64,000 nucleotides of DNA from Pedobacter sp. BS3 (GCF_008274585.1 NZ_VTRT01000006.1:248001-312000), one strand, 5' to 3'. Positions 34,798 to 43,284 are shown, numbered from the stretch's first letter. The notes: generated by a model from the sequence alone, not told the origin. Numbers and translations are program-made.

Positions 34798-35391
34798 TTA
34801 TTTTATAAGGAACAGGACGAAAAATAACGAGAAGGTATAGCCCCGGTCTGCCAGGTACCGGCGTATAATGCCGAGCGATGTAACCAGGGCATTTTTTACC
34901 GTATTGGGCGAAAGCTGCAGTTCTGCTGCAATCTGCGGAATGGTGAGGCCTTCGTTACGGCTTAGCAGGTATATGCGGCGGCGTTGTGCGGAGAGGTTGT
35001 CTACAGCTTTAGATATGAGCGTGTTAATTTCATTCAGTCGCACGCTGTCTAAGGTAGCGTTGCTGTATGTTACCGTATTGGCAGCAATCGTGTCCATCAC
35101 TTTTTCCTTTTGCTGCTTTGCCCGCAGGTAGTTCAGACACTCGTTAGAAGCATATTTATATAGCCATGCACGCACATTGTTTACTTCTTCCAGCTTATCG
35201 CGGTTAAGCCATACCCGGATAAATATATTTTGTATTACTTCCTCGGTAGCGTAATCTGATTTTGTAAATCGGGTAATAAAGGGCTGTAATACAGGTAGAA
35301 ATTTGTAAAACAGGCAACTAAATGCCTGCTCATCGCCTTCGGCAATGCGTGAAAGCAGCTCTTTTTCAATATCAACTATCTCTGCCGGCAA
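34798..35391 (-). CDS. ECF RNA polymerase sigma factor paired with FecR
   Basis: 197 aa. Region 2 covers about 20-90 (FSCLFYKFLPVLQPFITRF, YATEEVIQNIFIRVWLNRDK). Region 4 covers about 125-180 with the helix-turn-helix IPQIAAELQLSPNTVKNAL. The hydrophobic C-terminus (YTFSLFFVLFLIK) is common in this Bacteroidota group. It lies 103 bp upstream of fecR, with susC after that, the canonical sigma/FecR/SusC cascade. It should transcribe the susC-susD-EEP operon when the FecR signal arrives. A TATCTTTA element on the minus strand (35427-35420), one base off the -7 consensus, is a possible promoter. Confidence 0.93.
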   Translation of the reverse strand: MPAEIVDIEKELLSRIAEGDEQAFSCLFYKFLPVLQPFITRFTKSDYATEEVIQNIFIRVWLNRDKLEEVNNVRAWLYKYASNECLNYLRAKQQKEKVMDTIAANTVTYSNATLDSVRLNEINTLISKAVDNLSAQRRRIYLLSRNEGLTIPQIAAELQLSPNTVKNALVTSLGIIRRYLADRGYTFSLFFVLFLIK

Positions 35392-35530
35392 GAATGACCT
35401 TTTTATTCAGATTAAAATCTAAAGATAGAAATTAGCCGTTAGAATTACAGAAGTTCAATGTTAAGTTTTTTTAAAGTTTTAAAAGGGTTTTAAAGTAAAA
35501 GATATTTTCCCGGAAGAGATAATAATAAAA

Positions 35531-35560
35531 GAGGTTGTCTGCATCTGGTTGAGACAGCCT
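35531..35560. repeat. Short inverted repeat resembling a solo end-to-end remnant of the 139-bp element
   Basis: GAGGTTGTCT (35531-35540) and GAGACAGCCT (35551-35560) form a hairpin. The sequences match the outer ends of the 139-bp element (GAGGCTGTCTC/GAGACAGCCTC) with almost all of the interior missing. It may equally be a small terminator of independent origin. Confidence 0.45.
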
Positions 35561-35643
35561 GAGGGATTAATAGTTTAAGTAGAAATTTGAAGTGTAAGGA
35601 TACTATATTTATTCTTATCTTTAGCTATCGCAATAAGAATGTT

Positions 35644-35994
35644 ATGACTGCTAAAAGCCTTTTAGTGGTAATTTCTGAAATGCTGTAAAAGCAGGACAGG
35701 CAAACTGCAATACTTGAAGTACACAGTAAATCGCTTATGAATATCAATAACAGACTGGAAAACCTTGAGAAAGGAATGGAAAAAATTAATGATACCCTGA
35801 AAGATTTTGTAGATATTTCGGTAAAACAGTTCGAAGAGCAGCAAAAACTTAATAAGGCTTTCTTTTTGGAACTAAAACATGTAAATGGTCGCCTGATAAT
35901 ATTGAAGGGAAACTGCAATAGGTTGTTTAGTTGGTTTAATGGCAGACCATACGCTATGAACTATAAGCTATCGTCTCTCAGACCCGCTACTTAA
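35644..35994 (+). pseudogene. Broken coiled-coil protein gene with an in-frame stop at codon 15
   Basis: From the ATG at 35644 the frame reads MTAKSLLVVISEML, then TAA (35686-35688), and then continues in the same frame without another stop to 35994. The downstream part is a heptad-rich coiled coil (NINNRLENLEKGMEKINDTL, FVDISVKQFEEQQKLNKAFF). Its tail (NGRPYAMNYKLSSLRPAT) is encoded by a CTATGAACTATAAGCTAT repeat like that near 585-650, so the original C-terminus is probably lost as well. Small coiled-coil proteins of this kind are common in Sphingobacteriaceae and uncharacterised. Internal reinitiation at 35737 could still give an 85-residue product, so it may not be silent. Confidence 0.6.
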
Positions 35995-36238
35995 TTTCCT
36001 CGTAATCTATAAATTCTCCGGCCTTATCGGCGGCACGGGCTTCCTTATCTTTAGGTGGAATATAATCAATGCGGACCTTTCCGTCCGGTTGGCGATATGA
36101 CTTTTTGTTGTATGATTGATTAGGCTGCTGTGCTTTGTTTACCAGATTCTGGAAAATAAGCGGTAAAACAAAACGGGCTACCATGCGGATGATCCAAAGC
36201 AGGCAGATACATATAAATAAAAATCGTAATAAACCCAT
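35987..36238 (-). CDS. DUF4834-family small membrane protein
   Basis: 83 aa. One N-terminal membrane segment (FLFICICLLWIIRMVARFVL, residues 6-25) is followed by a charged cytoplasmic tail with the family pattern YRQPDGKVRIDYIPPKDK and a terminal FIDYEEIK. It is found across Bacteroidota near housekeeping genes; function unknown. The stop codon region overlaps the tail of the broken gene on the other strand by 8 bp. A TATATTTA element on the minus strand (36262-36255) is a weak promoter candidate. Confidence 0.85.
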   Translation of the reverse strand: MGLLRFLFICICLLWIIRMVARFVLPLIFQNLVNKAQQPNQSYNKKSYRQPDGKVRIDYIPPKDKEARAADKAGEFIDYEEIK

Positions 36239-36482
36239 AATTAAAGTATGATTGTAAATATAGACGTTAAACCCCGGATTTTATTACAACACTTACTAAA
36301 GCTTACACAAATATAACATTCATAAGCTACTGAGAGTATAAACCCAAGGTGATATTACCTTTTTAGCGTTGTATTTAACCAAATTTAACATATATTATTA
36401 ATTGATATTGTTACATTTACATATTTTGGTTATTAAATAACCCCAACAATAATAGTGTGTTTTGATTTTTAGCTTTAGCACT

Positions 36483-37172
36483 GTGCGCATAGTTTCAGTA
36501 TTTTTTCTGTTGAGTATTTTCACTAAAATGGGGCTTGCGCAGGATAGCCTGGTGCATGGTGCTGTAATGGGTAAAGGCTCCGGATTGCGCATATCAATGG
36601 CCGAAATAAAAAATCTTCGCACCGGGCAGAAAGTGCTGAGCAACGATTTAGGTGTTTTTAAAATACCTGCCATTGTTGGCGATACATTGCGGGTCTACAA
36701 AGACAATTTCCTGGAAGCTAAAGCAGTGGTTCAGTACAGAATTGATGTTATTGTACAGCTTCAGCAAAGTATTGTGCTGAACCAGGTCACTGTTAAAGGG
36801 CAGACCAAAAAGCAGGAAATGGAAGATGTGCTGAATGATTACCGTAAAAAAGGTACATTCTACAATGGTAAGCCCCCGTTATTATCGTACCTGTTTTCGC
36901 CGGTCACGGCTTTATATGAACTGGTTGGAAAAACTCCGGGACAGGCCCGTAAATTCAATAACTATTATCATAATGAGATGGAACAGTCGGAGGTGGACAG
37001 GCGGTTCAATAAAACGCTCATCAGGCAGTTTACAACTATGCCTGAACCGGAATTGGTTGAATTTATGAATGCTTACCGGCCAACATACGAGCAGGCTTCG
37101 CGTTGGAATGATTATGATATGATGAGCTATATTAAACGCTCGCTAACCAGTTTTGAGAACAGGACTAAATAG
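36483..37172 (+). CDS. Secreted protein with carboxypeptidase regulatory-like domain
   Basis: About 229 aa from the GTG at 36483, giving the signal peptide MRIVSVFFLLSIFTKMGLAQ; the open frame could extend to a TTG at 36462. Residues about 25-100 resemble a CarboxypepD_reg-like beta-sandwich (VHGAVMGKGSGLRISMAEIK, NDLGVFKIPAIVGDTLRVY), ending IVLNQVTVKG, the usual junction to a TonB plug. Here no plug or barrel follows. Instead there is an alpha-helical tail (QARKFNNYYHNEMEQSEVDR, FNKTLIRQFTTMPEPELVEF). Probably a periplasmic or envelope protein of unknown role. It overlaps rnc tail-to-tail by 8 bp. Confidence 0.72.
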   Translation: MRIVSVFFLLSIFTKMGLAQDSLVHGAVMGKGSGLRISMAEIKNLRTGQKVLSNDLGVFKIPAIVGDTLRVYKDNFLEAKAVVQYRIDVIVQLQQSIVLNQVTVKGQTKKQEMEDVLNDYRKKGTFYNGKPPLLSYLFSPVTALYELVGKTPGQARKFNNYYHNEMEQSEVDRRFNKTLIRQFTTMPEPELVEFMNAYRPTYEQASRWNDYDMMSYIKRSLTSFENRTK

Positions 37173-37893
37173 CCAGTATTTCGCAGGCCTTTTCGGCAGC
37201 CAGCTTTTCGGCGTTCTTCTTGCTGTAATCGCGTCCGGTAGAAACCGGTTCGCCATCAATACTTGCCTGAACGGTAAATAGTTTAGCGCTTTCGCCTTCT
37301 TCGTTCGGGGTGAGATCAAATGAAATATCCTTGCCGTGACGCTGGCACCACTCAATCAGCTTACTCTTAAAATTGGTTTCGGTAAGCTCAAGCTTGTGAA
37401 TGTCAACGTGAGGCTTAATAATGCGGGTGATAATAAAATCGCGGGTAAAATTATATCCCTTATCCAGGTAAACGGCGCCGATAAGCGCTTCGAAGGCATC
37501 GCCTAACAATGAACCTTGCTTGTTGGGATAATTGATGGTACGGTTGTCAAACTCTATCAGCTCGCCAAAACCCATCTTTTTTGCAAGCTGGTTCAGGTTA
37601 AGCCGGCTTACAATTTTTGAGCGCATCTCGGTTAAAAAGCCCTCGTCTTTGTAAGGATAGCGTTTAAATAATACTTCGGCAACAACAGAGCCCAGCACGG
37701 CATCGCCTAAAAATTCCAGGCGCTCATTGCTGGATTTACTACCGTTCTTTAAGGTGATGGCTACAGACTTATGCCTGAATGCCATCTTATACAAATTAAG
37801 ATTGCCCGGAACAAATCCTAAAAGGTTGTTCAGGGCTTTAAGGTATTTGCGCTGCGATGAAAAATTTAGCTTATAGAACTTAATTAAAGGCAT
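37165..37893 (-). CDS. rnc: Ribonuclease III
   Basis: 242 aa. The N-terminal endonuclease domain (about 10-165) has the signature NERLEFLGDAVLGS with the metal-binding Glu and Asp. DAFEALIGAVYLDKG contains the second acidic pair. The C-terminal dsRNA-binding domain (about 172-240) ends GRDYSKKNAEKLAAEKACE. It cleaves double-stranded RNA for rRNA processing and mRNA decay. It is 73 bp downstream of fabF on the same strand, and the acpP-fabF-rnc order is conserved in many bacteria, so cotranscription is likely. Confidence 0.96.
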   Translation of the reverse strand: MPLIKFYKLNFSSQRKYLKALNNLLGFVPGNLNLYKMAFRHKSVAITLKNGSKSSNERLEFLGDAVLGSVVAEVLFKRYPYKDEGFLTEMRSKIVSRLNLNQLAKKMGFGELIEFDNRTINYPNKQGSLLGDAFEALIGAVYLDKGYNFTRDFIITRIIKPHVDIHKLELTETNFKSKLIEWCQRHGKDISFDLTPNEEGESAKLFTVQASIDGEPVSTGRDYSKKNAEKLAAEKACEILAI

Positions 37894-37966
37894 TATAAAT
37901 ACTTAAAACTACATGACGCGTATAAGGTAGGCAGCTTTAGTTATTTAACAAAACCTTTGTTGGGGA

Positions 37967-39220
37967 CTACTCCTCATATTTTTTAAATATCACCGAAGCA
38001 TTGTGACCGCCAAATCCGAATGTATTGCTTTGGGCTGCACGCACAACGCGTTTTTGCGCTTTATTAAATGTAAGATTCAGCTTCGGGTCAATCTCAGGAT
38101 CGTCTGTAAAATGGTTGATGGTAGGCGGAATGATATCATTCTTAACTGCCAGTATGGATGCTATGGATTCTATAGCTCCGGCAGCCCCTAACAAGTGTCC
38201 TGTCATTGATTTGGTTGAACTGATGTTCAGCTTGTATGCGTTATCGCCAAATAGATCGATAATGGCTTTGGCTTCCTGCACATCGCCCAATGGGGTAGAA
38301 GTACCGTGCACATTGATATAATCAATGTCCTGTGTAGACATACGGGCATCGCGTAAAGCGTTAGACATTACCAAACGTGCTCCCAACCCTTCGGGATGAG
38401 GTGCTGTAATGTGATTAGCGTCTGCGCTCATGCCGCCACCTACAATCTCGGCATAAATTTTTGCGCCCCGGGCTTTGGCATGTTCCAGCTCCTCCAGGAT
38501 AATGGTTCCCGAACCTTCGCCGGCAACAAAACCGTCACGGTCTTTGTCAAAAGGTCGCGATGCGGTAGTAGGGTTATCGTTCCGGGTAGATAAAGCATGC
38601 ATGGCGTTAAAGCCACCAATACCGGCCTCGTTAATTATTGCTTCAGAGCCGCCGGATATAATAATGTCGGCAATGCCCAAACGCAGGTAATTAAATGAGT
38701 CTATCAGGGCGTTGGTTGACGATGCGCATGCCGATACAGTTGTAAAATTCGGCCCACGCAAGCCATATTTAATAGAAATATGACCGGGAGCAATATCCGC
38801 GATCATCTTAGGAATGAAGAACGGATTAAATCGCGGTGTGCCATCGCCTTTGGCGAAATTAATTACTTCTTCCAGGAAGGTTTTTAGTCCGCCAATGCCC
38901 GAGCCCCATATTACACCGATACGAGTAGTATCAAACTTGGTGAAATCAAGACCGGCGTCCTTTACGGCTTCGTCTGTTGAAACTAACGCGTATTGAACAA
39001 ACGGGTCAAGCTTCCTGGCTTCCTTCCTGTCCAAAAAATCTTCGGGATTGAAGTTTTTTACCTCGCAGGCAAACCTGGTTTTAAAGTTTGATGCGTCAAA
39101 CCGTGTAATAGGAGCGGCGCCGCTTACCCCATTAATCAGCCCATTCCAATACTCTGGAAGGGTATTTCCTATTGGAGTAAGCGCACCAAGCCCGGTAACA
39201 ACAACTCTTCTTTGCTCCAT
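37967..39220 (-). CDS. fabF: Beta-ketoacyl-ACP synthase II
   Basis: 417 aa, thiolase fold. The catalytic Cys lies in TVSACASSTNALID (near 165). The two active-site His are in NVHGTSTPLGDVQEAKAI (near 305) and STKSMTGHLLGAAGAIES (near 340). FabF condenses malonyl-ACP with acyl-ACP in fatty acid elongation. The start MEQRRVVVTGLGALTPIGNT is typical. acpP lies 20 bp upstream and rnc downstream, the standard fatty acid cluster. Confidence 0.97.
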   Translation of the reverse strand: MEQRRVVVTGLGALTPIGNTLPEYWNGLINGVSGAAPITRFDASNFKTRFACEVKNFNPEDFLDRKEARKLDPFVQYALVSTDEAVKDAGLDFTKFDTTRIGVIWGSGIGGLKTFLEEVINFAKGDGTPRFNPFFIPKMIADIAPGHISIKYGLRGPNFTTVSACASSTNALIDSFNYLRLGIADIIISGGSEAIINEAGIGGFNAMHALSTRNDNPTTASRPFDKDRDGFVAGEGSGTIILEELEHAKARGAKIYAEIVGGGMSADANHITAPHPEGLGARLVMSNALRDARMSTQDIDYINVHGTSTPLGDVQEAKAIIDLFGDNAYKLNISSTKSMTGHLLGAAGAIESIASILAVKNDIIPPTINHFTDDPEIDPKLNLTFNKAQKRVVRAAQSNTFGFGGHNASVIFKKYEE

Positions 39221-39240
39221 TTATAACTGAGGCAGCGTGA

Positions 39241-39477
39241 TTATTTTACGTTCTTTTCTAAATAGGCGATTGCCTGGCCAACTGTACCGATGGTCTCAGC
39301 CTGGTCATCAGGGATAGCAACGTTGAACTCTTTTTCAAACTCCATGATTAACTCAACAGTGTCTAAAGAGTCGGCGCCAAGATCATTAGTGAATGATGCC
39401 TCGGGGGTTACTTCACTTTCATCAACACCTAATTTCTCAACGATAATTGCTTTTACTCTTGAAGCGATATCAGACAT
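39241..39477 (-). CDS. acpP: Acyl carrier protein
   Basis: 78 aa, acidic, helical. The phosphopantetheine attachment site is Ser37 in [13 protein letters not shown]. It carries growing acyl chains for FabF, encoded 20 bp downstream. Length and sequence are standard for AcpP. Confidence 0.97.
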   Translation of the reverse strand: MSDIASRVKAIIVEKLGVDESEVTPEASFTNDLGADSLDTVELIMEFEKEFNVAIPDDQAETIGTVGQAIAYLEKNVK

Positions 39478-39510
39478 ACTTTTATAGTTTAGTGGTTAAA
39501 TAATTCTGTG

Positions 39511-39541
39511 CAAAGAAAAATAAATTCTGGCAAATATCAAA
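39511..39541 (-). promoter_or_regulatory. Candidate acpP-fabF-rnc promoter
   Basis: On the minus strand TTTG (39541-39538) is followed after 19 bases by TTTCTTTG (39518-39511), which differs from TAnnTTTG only in the second base. Transcription would start about 27 nt before the acpP ATG at 39477. Confidence 0.4.
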
Positions 39542-39562
39542 CCTTTTTGTTTTTGCCCCAAA

Positions 39563-39594
39563 TTGGAACTTCATTGCCGTGTTTTGTACCTTCG
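39563..39594 (+). promoter_or_regulatory. Promoter of the IPExxxVDY-family gene
   Basis: TTG (39563-39565), 21 bases, then TACCTTCG (39587-39594), one base from TAnnTTTG. The start of transcription would be near 39601, which rules out the upstream GTG at 39579 and supports the TTG at 39612 as the start codon. Confidence 0.5.
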
Positions 39595-39611
39595 CATTAT
39601 TTCGAACTGCT

Positions 39612-40031
39612 TTGAATAAATTAATACTAAAATACGAACCTGATTTTGATTTCATCCTGATTGCGGTAACCTCTTCGTTAAAAGATTACAGGTTATGTTT
39701 CAAAATTAACAAGCAGCTTAACATTAAGTTTCACCGCATTGATGAATTATCGCTGCAATTTGCAAAAGGTGCAGAGCCGGTATACTTTACGCGATATTAT
39801 TACCAGCCGGAGCAATCTGAAACCGAATTTTATCTGCTCAATAATAAAGGCACAGAAGGCTATCTGATACCTGAAATGAAGACTGCCGACTTTTTTATTC
39901 TGATATTGAATTATATTGATGATGAGGATTTTGATACGTTCATGAACGGGCTTGCAGCTATACCCGAAGTTGTGGCTGCTGTAGAAGTTGATCCAAAGAA
40001 ATTGAAATCTAAAGAAAATCTCATATTTTAG
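39612..40031 (+). CDS. IPExxxVDY-family protein
   Basis: 139 aa from TTG 39612 (MNKLILKYEPDFDFILIAVT). This Bacteroidota family is named for a C-terminal motif, here IPEVVAAVEVD (near 122-132). The last residue deviates from VDY to VDP. The protein is a mixed alpha/beta cytoplasmic protein without membrane segments. The family commonly lies just upstream of pyruvate kinase, as here (82 bp). Function unknown. A GTG at 39579 would add 11 residues but lies upstream of the predicted transcription start. Confidence 0.85.
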   Translation: MNKLILKYEPDFDFILIAVTSSLKDYRLCFKINKQLNIKFHRIDELSLQFAKGAEPVYFTRYYYQPEQSETEFYLLNNKGTEGYLIPEMKTADFFILILNYIDDEDFDTFMNGLAAIPEVVAAVEVDPKKLKSKENLIF

Positions 40032-40040
40032 CGTCGAAAT

Positions 40041-40063
40041 TAAGTGTGTAATTTTTACACTTA
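40041..40063 (+). promoter_or_regulatory. Inverted repeat in the pyk leader
   Basis: TAAGTGT (40041-40047) pairs with ACACTTA (40057-40063) around GTAATTTTT, directly after the IPExxxVDY stop codon and 50 bp before pyk. It may be a weak terminator or an operator. Confidence 0.45.
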
Positions 40064-40112
40064 GTACGGAGTATCAACCTTTACCGTTCAAATTAAAAAA
40101 TAGCAGACATAA

Positions 40113-41543
40113 ATGAGACAAGAGCATAAGCGTACCAAAATTGTTGCCACACTTGGTCCCGCATCATCAAAAAAAGAGATTTTATTAAGCATGATCAAAG
40201 CCGGCGTAGATGTATGCCGGTTAAATTTTTCGCATGGCAAGCAGGAAGATCACCTGAAAACCATTGAAACCATTCGCGAGATCAATAGCAAATATAAAAC
40301 CCATGTGGGTATTCTTGCCGATTTGCAGGGGCCTAAAATTCGCATTGGTATGGTTCAGGATGGCGGAATACACCTGATAAACGGTAACCAGATAGAAATT
40401 ACCACCAATGAACTGATCGGTAATGATAAGCAGATATATATTACGTATGAAAGTTTCCCTAAAGATGTTCGTGCCGGTGAGGTGATTTTGCTCGACGACG
40501 GTAAGATCCAGATGCGTGTGATAAGTAGCAATAATAAGGATACGGTATTGTGCGAAATTATTCATGGCGGCGTGCTGACATCCCGTAAAGGGGTAAACCT
40601 GCCTAACACCAAGGTTTCTATTCCTTCGTTAACCGAAGAAGACCTGGCAAACCTGGAGTTTGCGCTTCAGAATGATGTGGAGTGGATCGGCTTATCGTTT
40701 GTACGAACTGCCGATGATATTATAGAGCTTAAGCGCATTATTTCGCGTAGCGGAAAAACTGCCCGTGTGATAGCTAAAATTGAAAAACCCGAAGCCATTG
40801 ATAACATCGACGCTATTATTGAAGCTACCGATGGCGTTATGGTTGCCCGTGGAGACCTGGGTGTTGAAATGCCGATGGAACAGGTTCCGGTACTGCAAAA
40901 AATGATTGCAAGCAAATGCCGTGAAGCCTCAAAGCCGGTAATTGTAGCAACACAAATGCTCGAAAGCATGATCACCACGCCGCGGCCAACACGTGCCGAG
41001 GTTAACGATGTGGCCAACTCGGTACTGGATGGTGCAGACGCCGTGATGCTGAGCGGTGAAACATCGGTAGGCGAGTTCCCCGTAATTGTGATTGAAACCA
41101 TGAGCAAGATCATTCGCAATATCGAGGAAACAGCTTATCCGTATCATACACCAAAACATCTTAATCCTGATTCTCCAACCTATATGTCTGATGCGGTATG
41201 CGGCTCTGCCGTTTACCTTTCTGAAAAAACCGGTGCCGTAGGTATTGTGTCGATGACTTCTTCAGGCTATACTGCTTTCGAGATCTCAAGCCATCGCCCA
41301 AAAGCAAGCACATTCATCTTTACCAGCAACCAGGCGCTGCTCAACTCATTAAGCCTGCTATGGGGAGTCCGGGGTTTTTATTATGATAAATTTGAAAGTA
41401 CCGATAACAGCATAAGCGACGTTAACCGGATATTAAAAGCCGAAAATATGATTGCTGCTGGCGAGGTGGTGATTAACACTGCGGCTATGCCGATTGAGAA
41501 AAAGGGCAAAACCAACATGATCCGCGTTACCGTGGTTGATTAA
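40113..41543 (+). CDS. pyk: Pyruvate kinase
   Basis: 476 aa. It converts phosphoenolpyruvate and ADP to pyruvate and ATP in glycolysis. Landmarks are ATLGPASSKKEILLSMIKAG, VCRLNFSHG near residue 35, the active-site IEKPEAIDNIDAIIEA near 222 with catalytic Lys, MVARGDLGVE with the metal-binding acids, and ATQMLESM near 290. The C-terminal regulatory domain covers about 355-475. Length is standard for bacterial type I/II enzymes. Confidence 0.97.
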   Translation: MRQEHKRTKIVATLGPASSKKEILLSMIKAGVDVCRLNFSHGKQEDHLKTIETIREINSKYKTHVGILADLQGPKIRIGMVQDGGIHLINGNQIEITTNELIGNDKQIYITYESFPKDVRAGEVILLDDGKIQMRVISSNNKDTVLCEIIHGGVLTSRKGVNLPNTKVSIPSLTEEDLANLEFALQNDVEWIGLSFVRTADDIIELKRIISRSGKTARVIAKIEKPEAIDNIDAIIEATDGVMVARGDLGVEMPMEQVPVLQKMIASKCREASKPVIVATQMLESMITTPRPTRAEVNDVANSVLDGADAVMLSGETSVGEFPVIVIETMSKIIRNIEETAYPYHTPKHLNPDSPTYMSDAVCGSAVYLSEKTGAVGIVSMTSSGYTAFEISSHRPKASTFIFTSNQALLNSLSLLWGVRGFYYDKFESTDNSISDVNRILKAENMIAAGEVVINTAAMPIEKKGKTNMIRVTVVD

Positions 41544-41566
41544 TAAAGCGCACTGCTCTGTAAGCT

Positions 41567-41598
41567 AAGGGTTACGAAGTTAAGGCTTGGTAACCCTT
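41567..41598 (+). terminator. Hairpin after pyk
   Basis: AAGGGTTAC (41567-41575) pairs perfectly with GTAACCCTT (41590-41598) around a 14-nt loop, followed by the weak T-tract TCTGTTTGTG. It is 24 bp beyond the pyk stop. Confidence 0.65.
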
Positions 41599-41626
41599 TC
41601 TGTTTGTGATGTGTAAAGCAAGTATT

Positions 41627-41669
41627 AAAAAGCACCCGGAAAAGCTTCAGAACGAAACCTTCCGGATGC
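41627..41669 (-). terminator. Terminator of the Rieske/YceI operon
   Basis: On the minus strand GCATCCGGAA (41669-41660) pairs with TTCCGGGTGC (41641-41632), 9 of 10 with one mismatch, and is followed by TTTTTAATAC (41631 downwards). It lies 28 bp after the Rieske gene stop. Confidence 0.8.
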
Positions 41670-41696
41670 CCTCAAACATGAATTAAGGCTGGGAGT

Positions 41697-42173
41697 TTAT
41701 GATACTTTTGCGGTAAGGGTATTGCCGCTTATGGTAAGCGGATAAATTTTCAACGTACGTGTACTGCCGGCAGCTCCCTGCGGCCCCTGTATAACGCTTC
41801 CGCTGGTCGAGTATTCGGAGTAATGCGTCTGGCACTGGATCAGGTTTTGTGACTGTAACCAAACCAGTTCGCCTCCTTCATGCGGACAAATGGATTCGGT
41901 GGCTACAAAGGATGACGTAGTATTTCCGGCGGCAACCCTGAAAAACAACACGCCATTGGTGGCGGTCTGGTCGCCAACATTCTGTAACTTGCTGCTTAGG
42001 TCTACGCTTACCGTACTACCATTATTGCCACCGCCATTATTGCCATTGCCGCCGTTTCCGCCATTATTTGAAGGGGAGGCATCATTTTTCTTTCCGCACC
42101 CTTGCATGCAGGCCCCGCTGCAAACCAGGACAACTCCTAATCCGAGAGATTTAATAAATTCATTGCGTTCCAT
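41697..42173 (-). CDS. Rieske [2Fe-2S] lipoprotein
   Basis: 158 aa. The N-terminus has a hydrophobic stretch ending ACMQGC (Cys26), a probable lipobox although the -3 residue is unusual. A Gly/Asn-rich linker (GGNGGNGNNGGGNNG) follows. The Rieske domain covers about 75-158 with both ligand pairs visible: CPH in SICPHEGGELVW and CxxH in IQCQTHYSEYSTSG. Such domains carry one electron at fairly high potential, usually in quinol oxidation or in oxygenases. No membrane anchor for a cytochrome bc complex is present and no cytochrome gene is near. It is the last gene of an ECF sigma-led operon, 21 bp after the DUF5777 gene. Confidence 0.9.
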   Translation of the reverse strand: MERNEFIKSLGLGVVLVCSGACMQGCGKKNDASPSNNGGNGGNGNNGGGNNGSTVSVDLSSKLQNVGDQTATNGVLFFRVAAGNTTSSFVATESICPHEGGELVWLQSQNLIQCQTHYSEYSTSGSVIQGPQGAAGSTRTLKIYPLTISGNTLTAKVS

Positions 42174-42194
42174 ATTTTTATCGTTTTAATTGGT

Positions 42195-43118
42195 TTAATA
42201 AATTTTTGACCGGGTATCGGCATTTTTTGATTTAAACAGGGTGAAATTCCGGGAAATGGTAAACCCGAAGCGTACGCCACCATTGGTCCATGATTTTTTA
42301 GTGTTCGGAATAAAATTATTTTCCAGGATAGATTCTGAGTTCATGAAATCCAGGGAAAATACATGGCCGCCCGTTTCTATTTCAATACCTACGCCAAGCG
42401 GATTATAATAGGTTTGCGATACTATCGGGGGGCGTGATAAACCGTTAACCCAGGTATAATCGGCAACAAAAGAGATCCGCCTGGTCAGCTTCAGCCGTCC
42501 GGCAATACCTATGCTGAACAGGTTTTCAGGATCGTCCGGGTCGGTGGTTATATTCCGGTGAAGCCATGCTGGCAAAAGCTCAACGGATAAGTGAGAGGAG
42601 AATTTGCGGGCTATAATTGGTTCAACAAGATATGAGAGCCGGTTTGAATACGGGCTAAACTCGCTGCTGCTGCGTGGCTCACGCATGATCCATCCCGTTT
42701 GCACCAGCGCTGTGACGGTAACCGGCATAGAGCCATCGTTTTTCTGCTGCAACACTTTGTATTTTAAAAAGGCATTGTAGGTTTCGTTCTGCCTGCTGCG
42801 GCCTATCCCTATGGTTAACCGGTCTGTAATACCGTAATCCAGCCCGATGAACAGATCTGAAGCCACATCAAGCCCGAACAAGGTGTGCGAACCGCCAAAC
42901 TGTCCGCCGATATCGCCAAAATGATGACGAATACGAAGATCCAGGTCGTGTTTTTTCTGGGTTTCCGATGAATGGGATAAGACAACCCGCGTTGATTTAA
43001 AAGTAGCCTCAACAGTATTGTATGCGTTACTGCTGTCTAACTTTGCCAGTAAAGAATCTGCCTGCTGTGCCTGTGCCGTAACAGCCAGAAACAACGGTAG
43101 CATCCATCCTAATTTCAT
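42195..43118 (-). CDS. DUF5777-family beta-barrel protein
   Basis: 307 aa from ATG 43118, chosen because MKLGWMLPLFLAVTAQAQQ is a clean signal peptide; the open frame extends 33 codons further upstream. The mature protein consists of alternating beta strands with aromatic girdles (DLFIGLDYGITDRLTIGIGR, SYLVEPIIARKFSSHLSVEL, RISFVADYTWVNG) and ends FGFTISRNFTLF, as expected for an outer-membrane barrel. The family is Bacteroidota-restricted and found with YceI and redox proteins. Function unknown. It lies between yceI-like (166 bp upstream) and the Rieske gene. Confidence 0.82.
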   Translation of the reverse strand: MKLGWMLPLFLAVTAQAQQADSLLAKLDSSNAYNTVEATFKSTRVVLSHSSETQKKHDLDLRIRHHFGDIGGQFGGSHTLFGLDVASDLFIGLDYGITDRLTIGIGRSRQNETYNAFLKYKVLQQKNDGSMPVTVTALVQTGWIMREPRSSSEFSPYSNRLSYLVEPIIARKFSSHLSVELLPAWLHRNITTDPDDPENLFSIGIAGRLKLTRRISFVADYTWVNGLSRPPIVSQTYYNPLGVGIEIETGGHVFSLDFMNSESILENNFIPNTKKSWTNGGVRFGFTISRNFTLFKSKNADTRSKIY

Positions 43119-43284
43119 ATTAATATTATTTATGATCATTGTATTTTTATATAGATCTGATAAGGAACTAACCATTATGTTGAACCACATTGCTCCCTTT
43201 AAGACTCTGAGCTGCAATTACTTCACAGCTTAAACTGGTTAGCACGGGCTTCGCCTTTTGATTTTTTAATTCTGACTTATTTAT

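Noticed and set aside
36398-36673. 91-codon minus-strand frame opposite the secreted protein gene
   Set aside because: Shadow of the plus-strand gene, which has a signal peptide and a recognisable domain.
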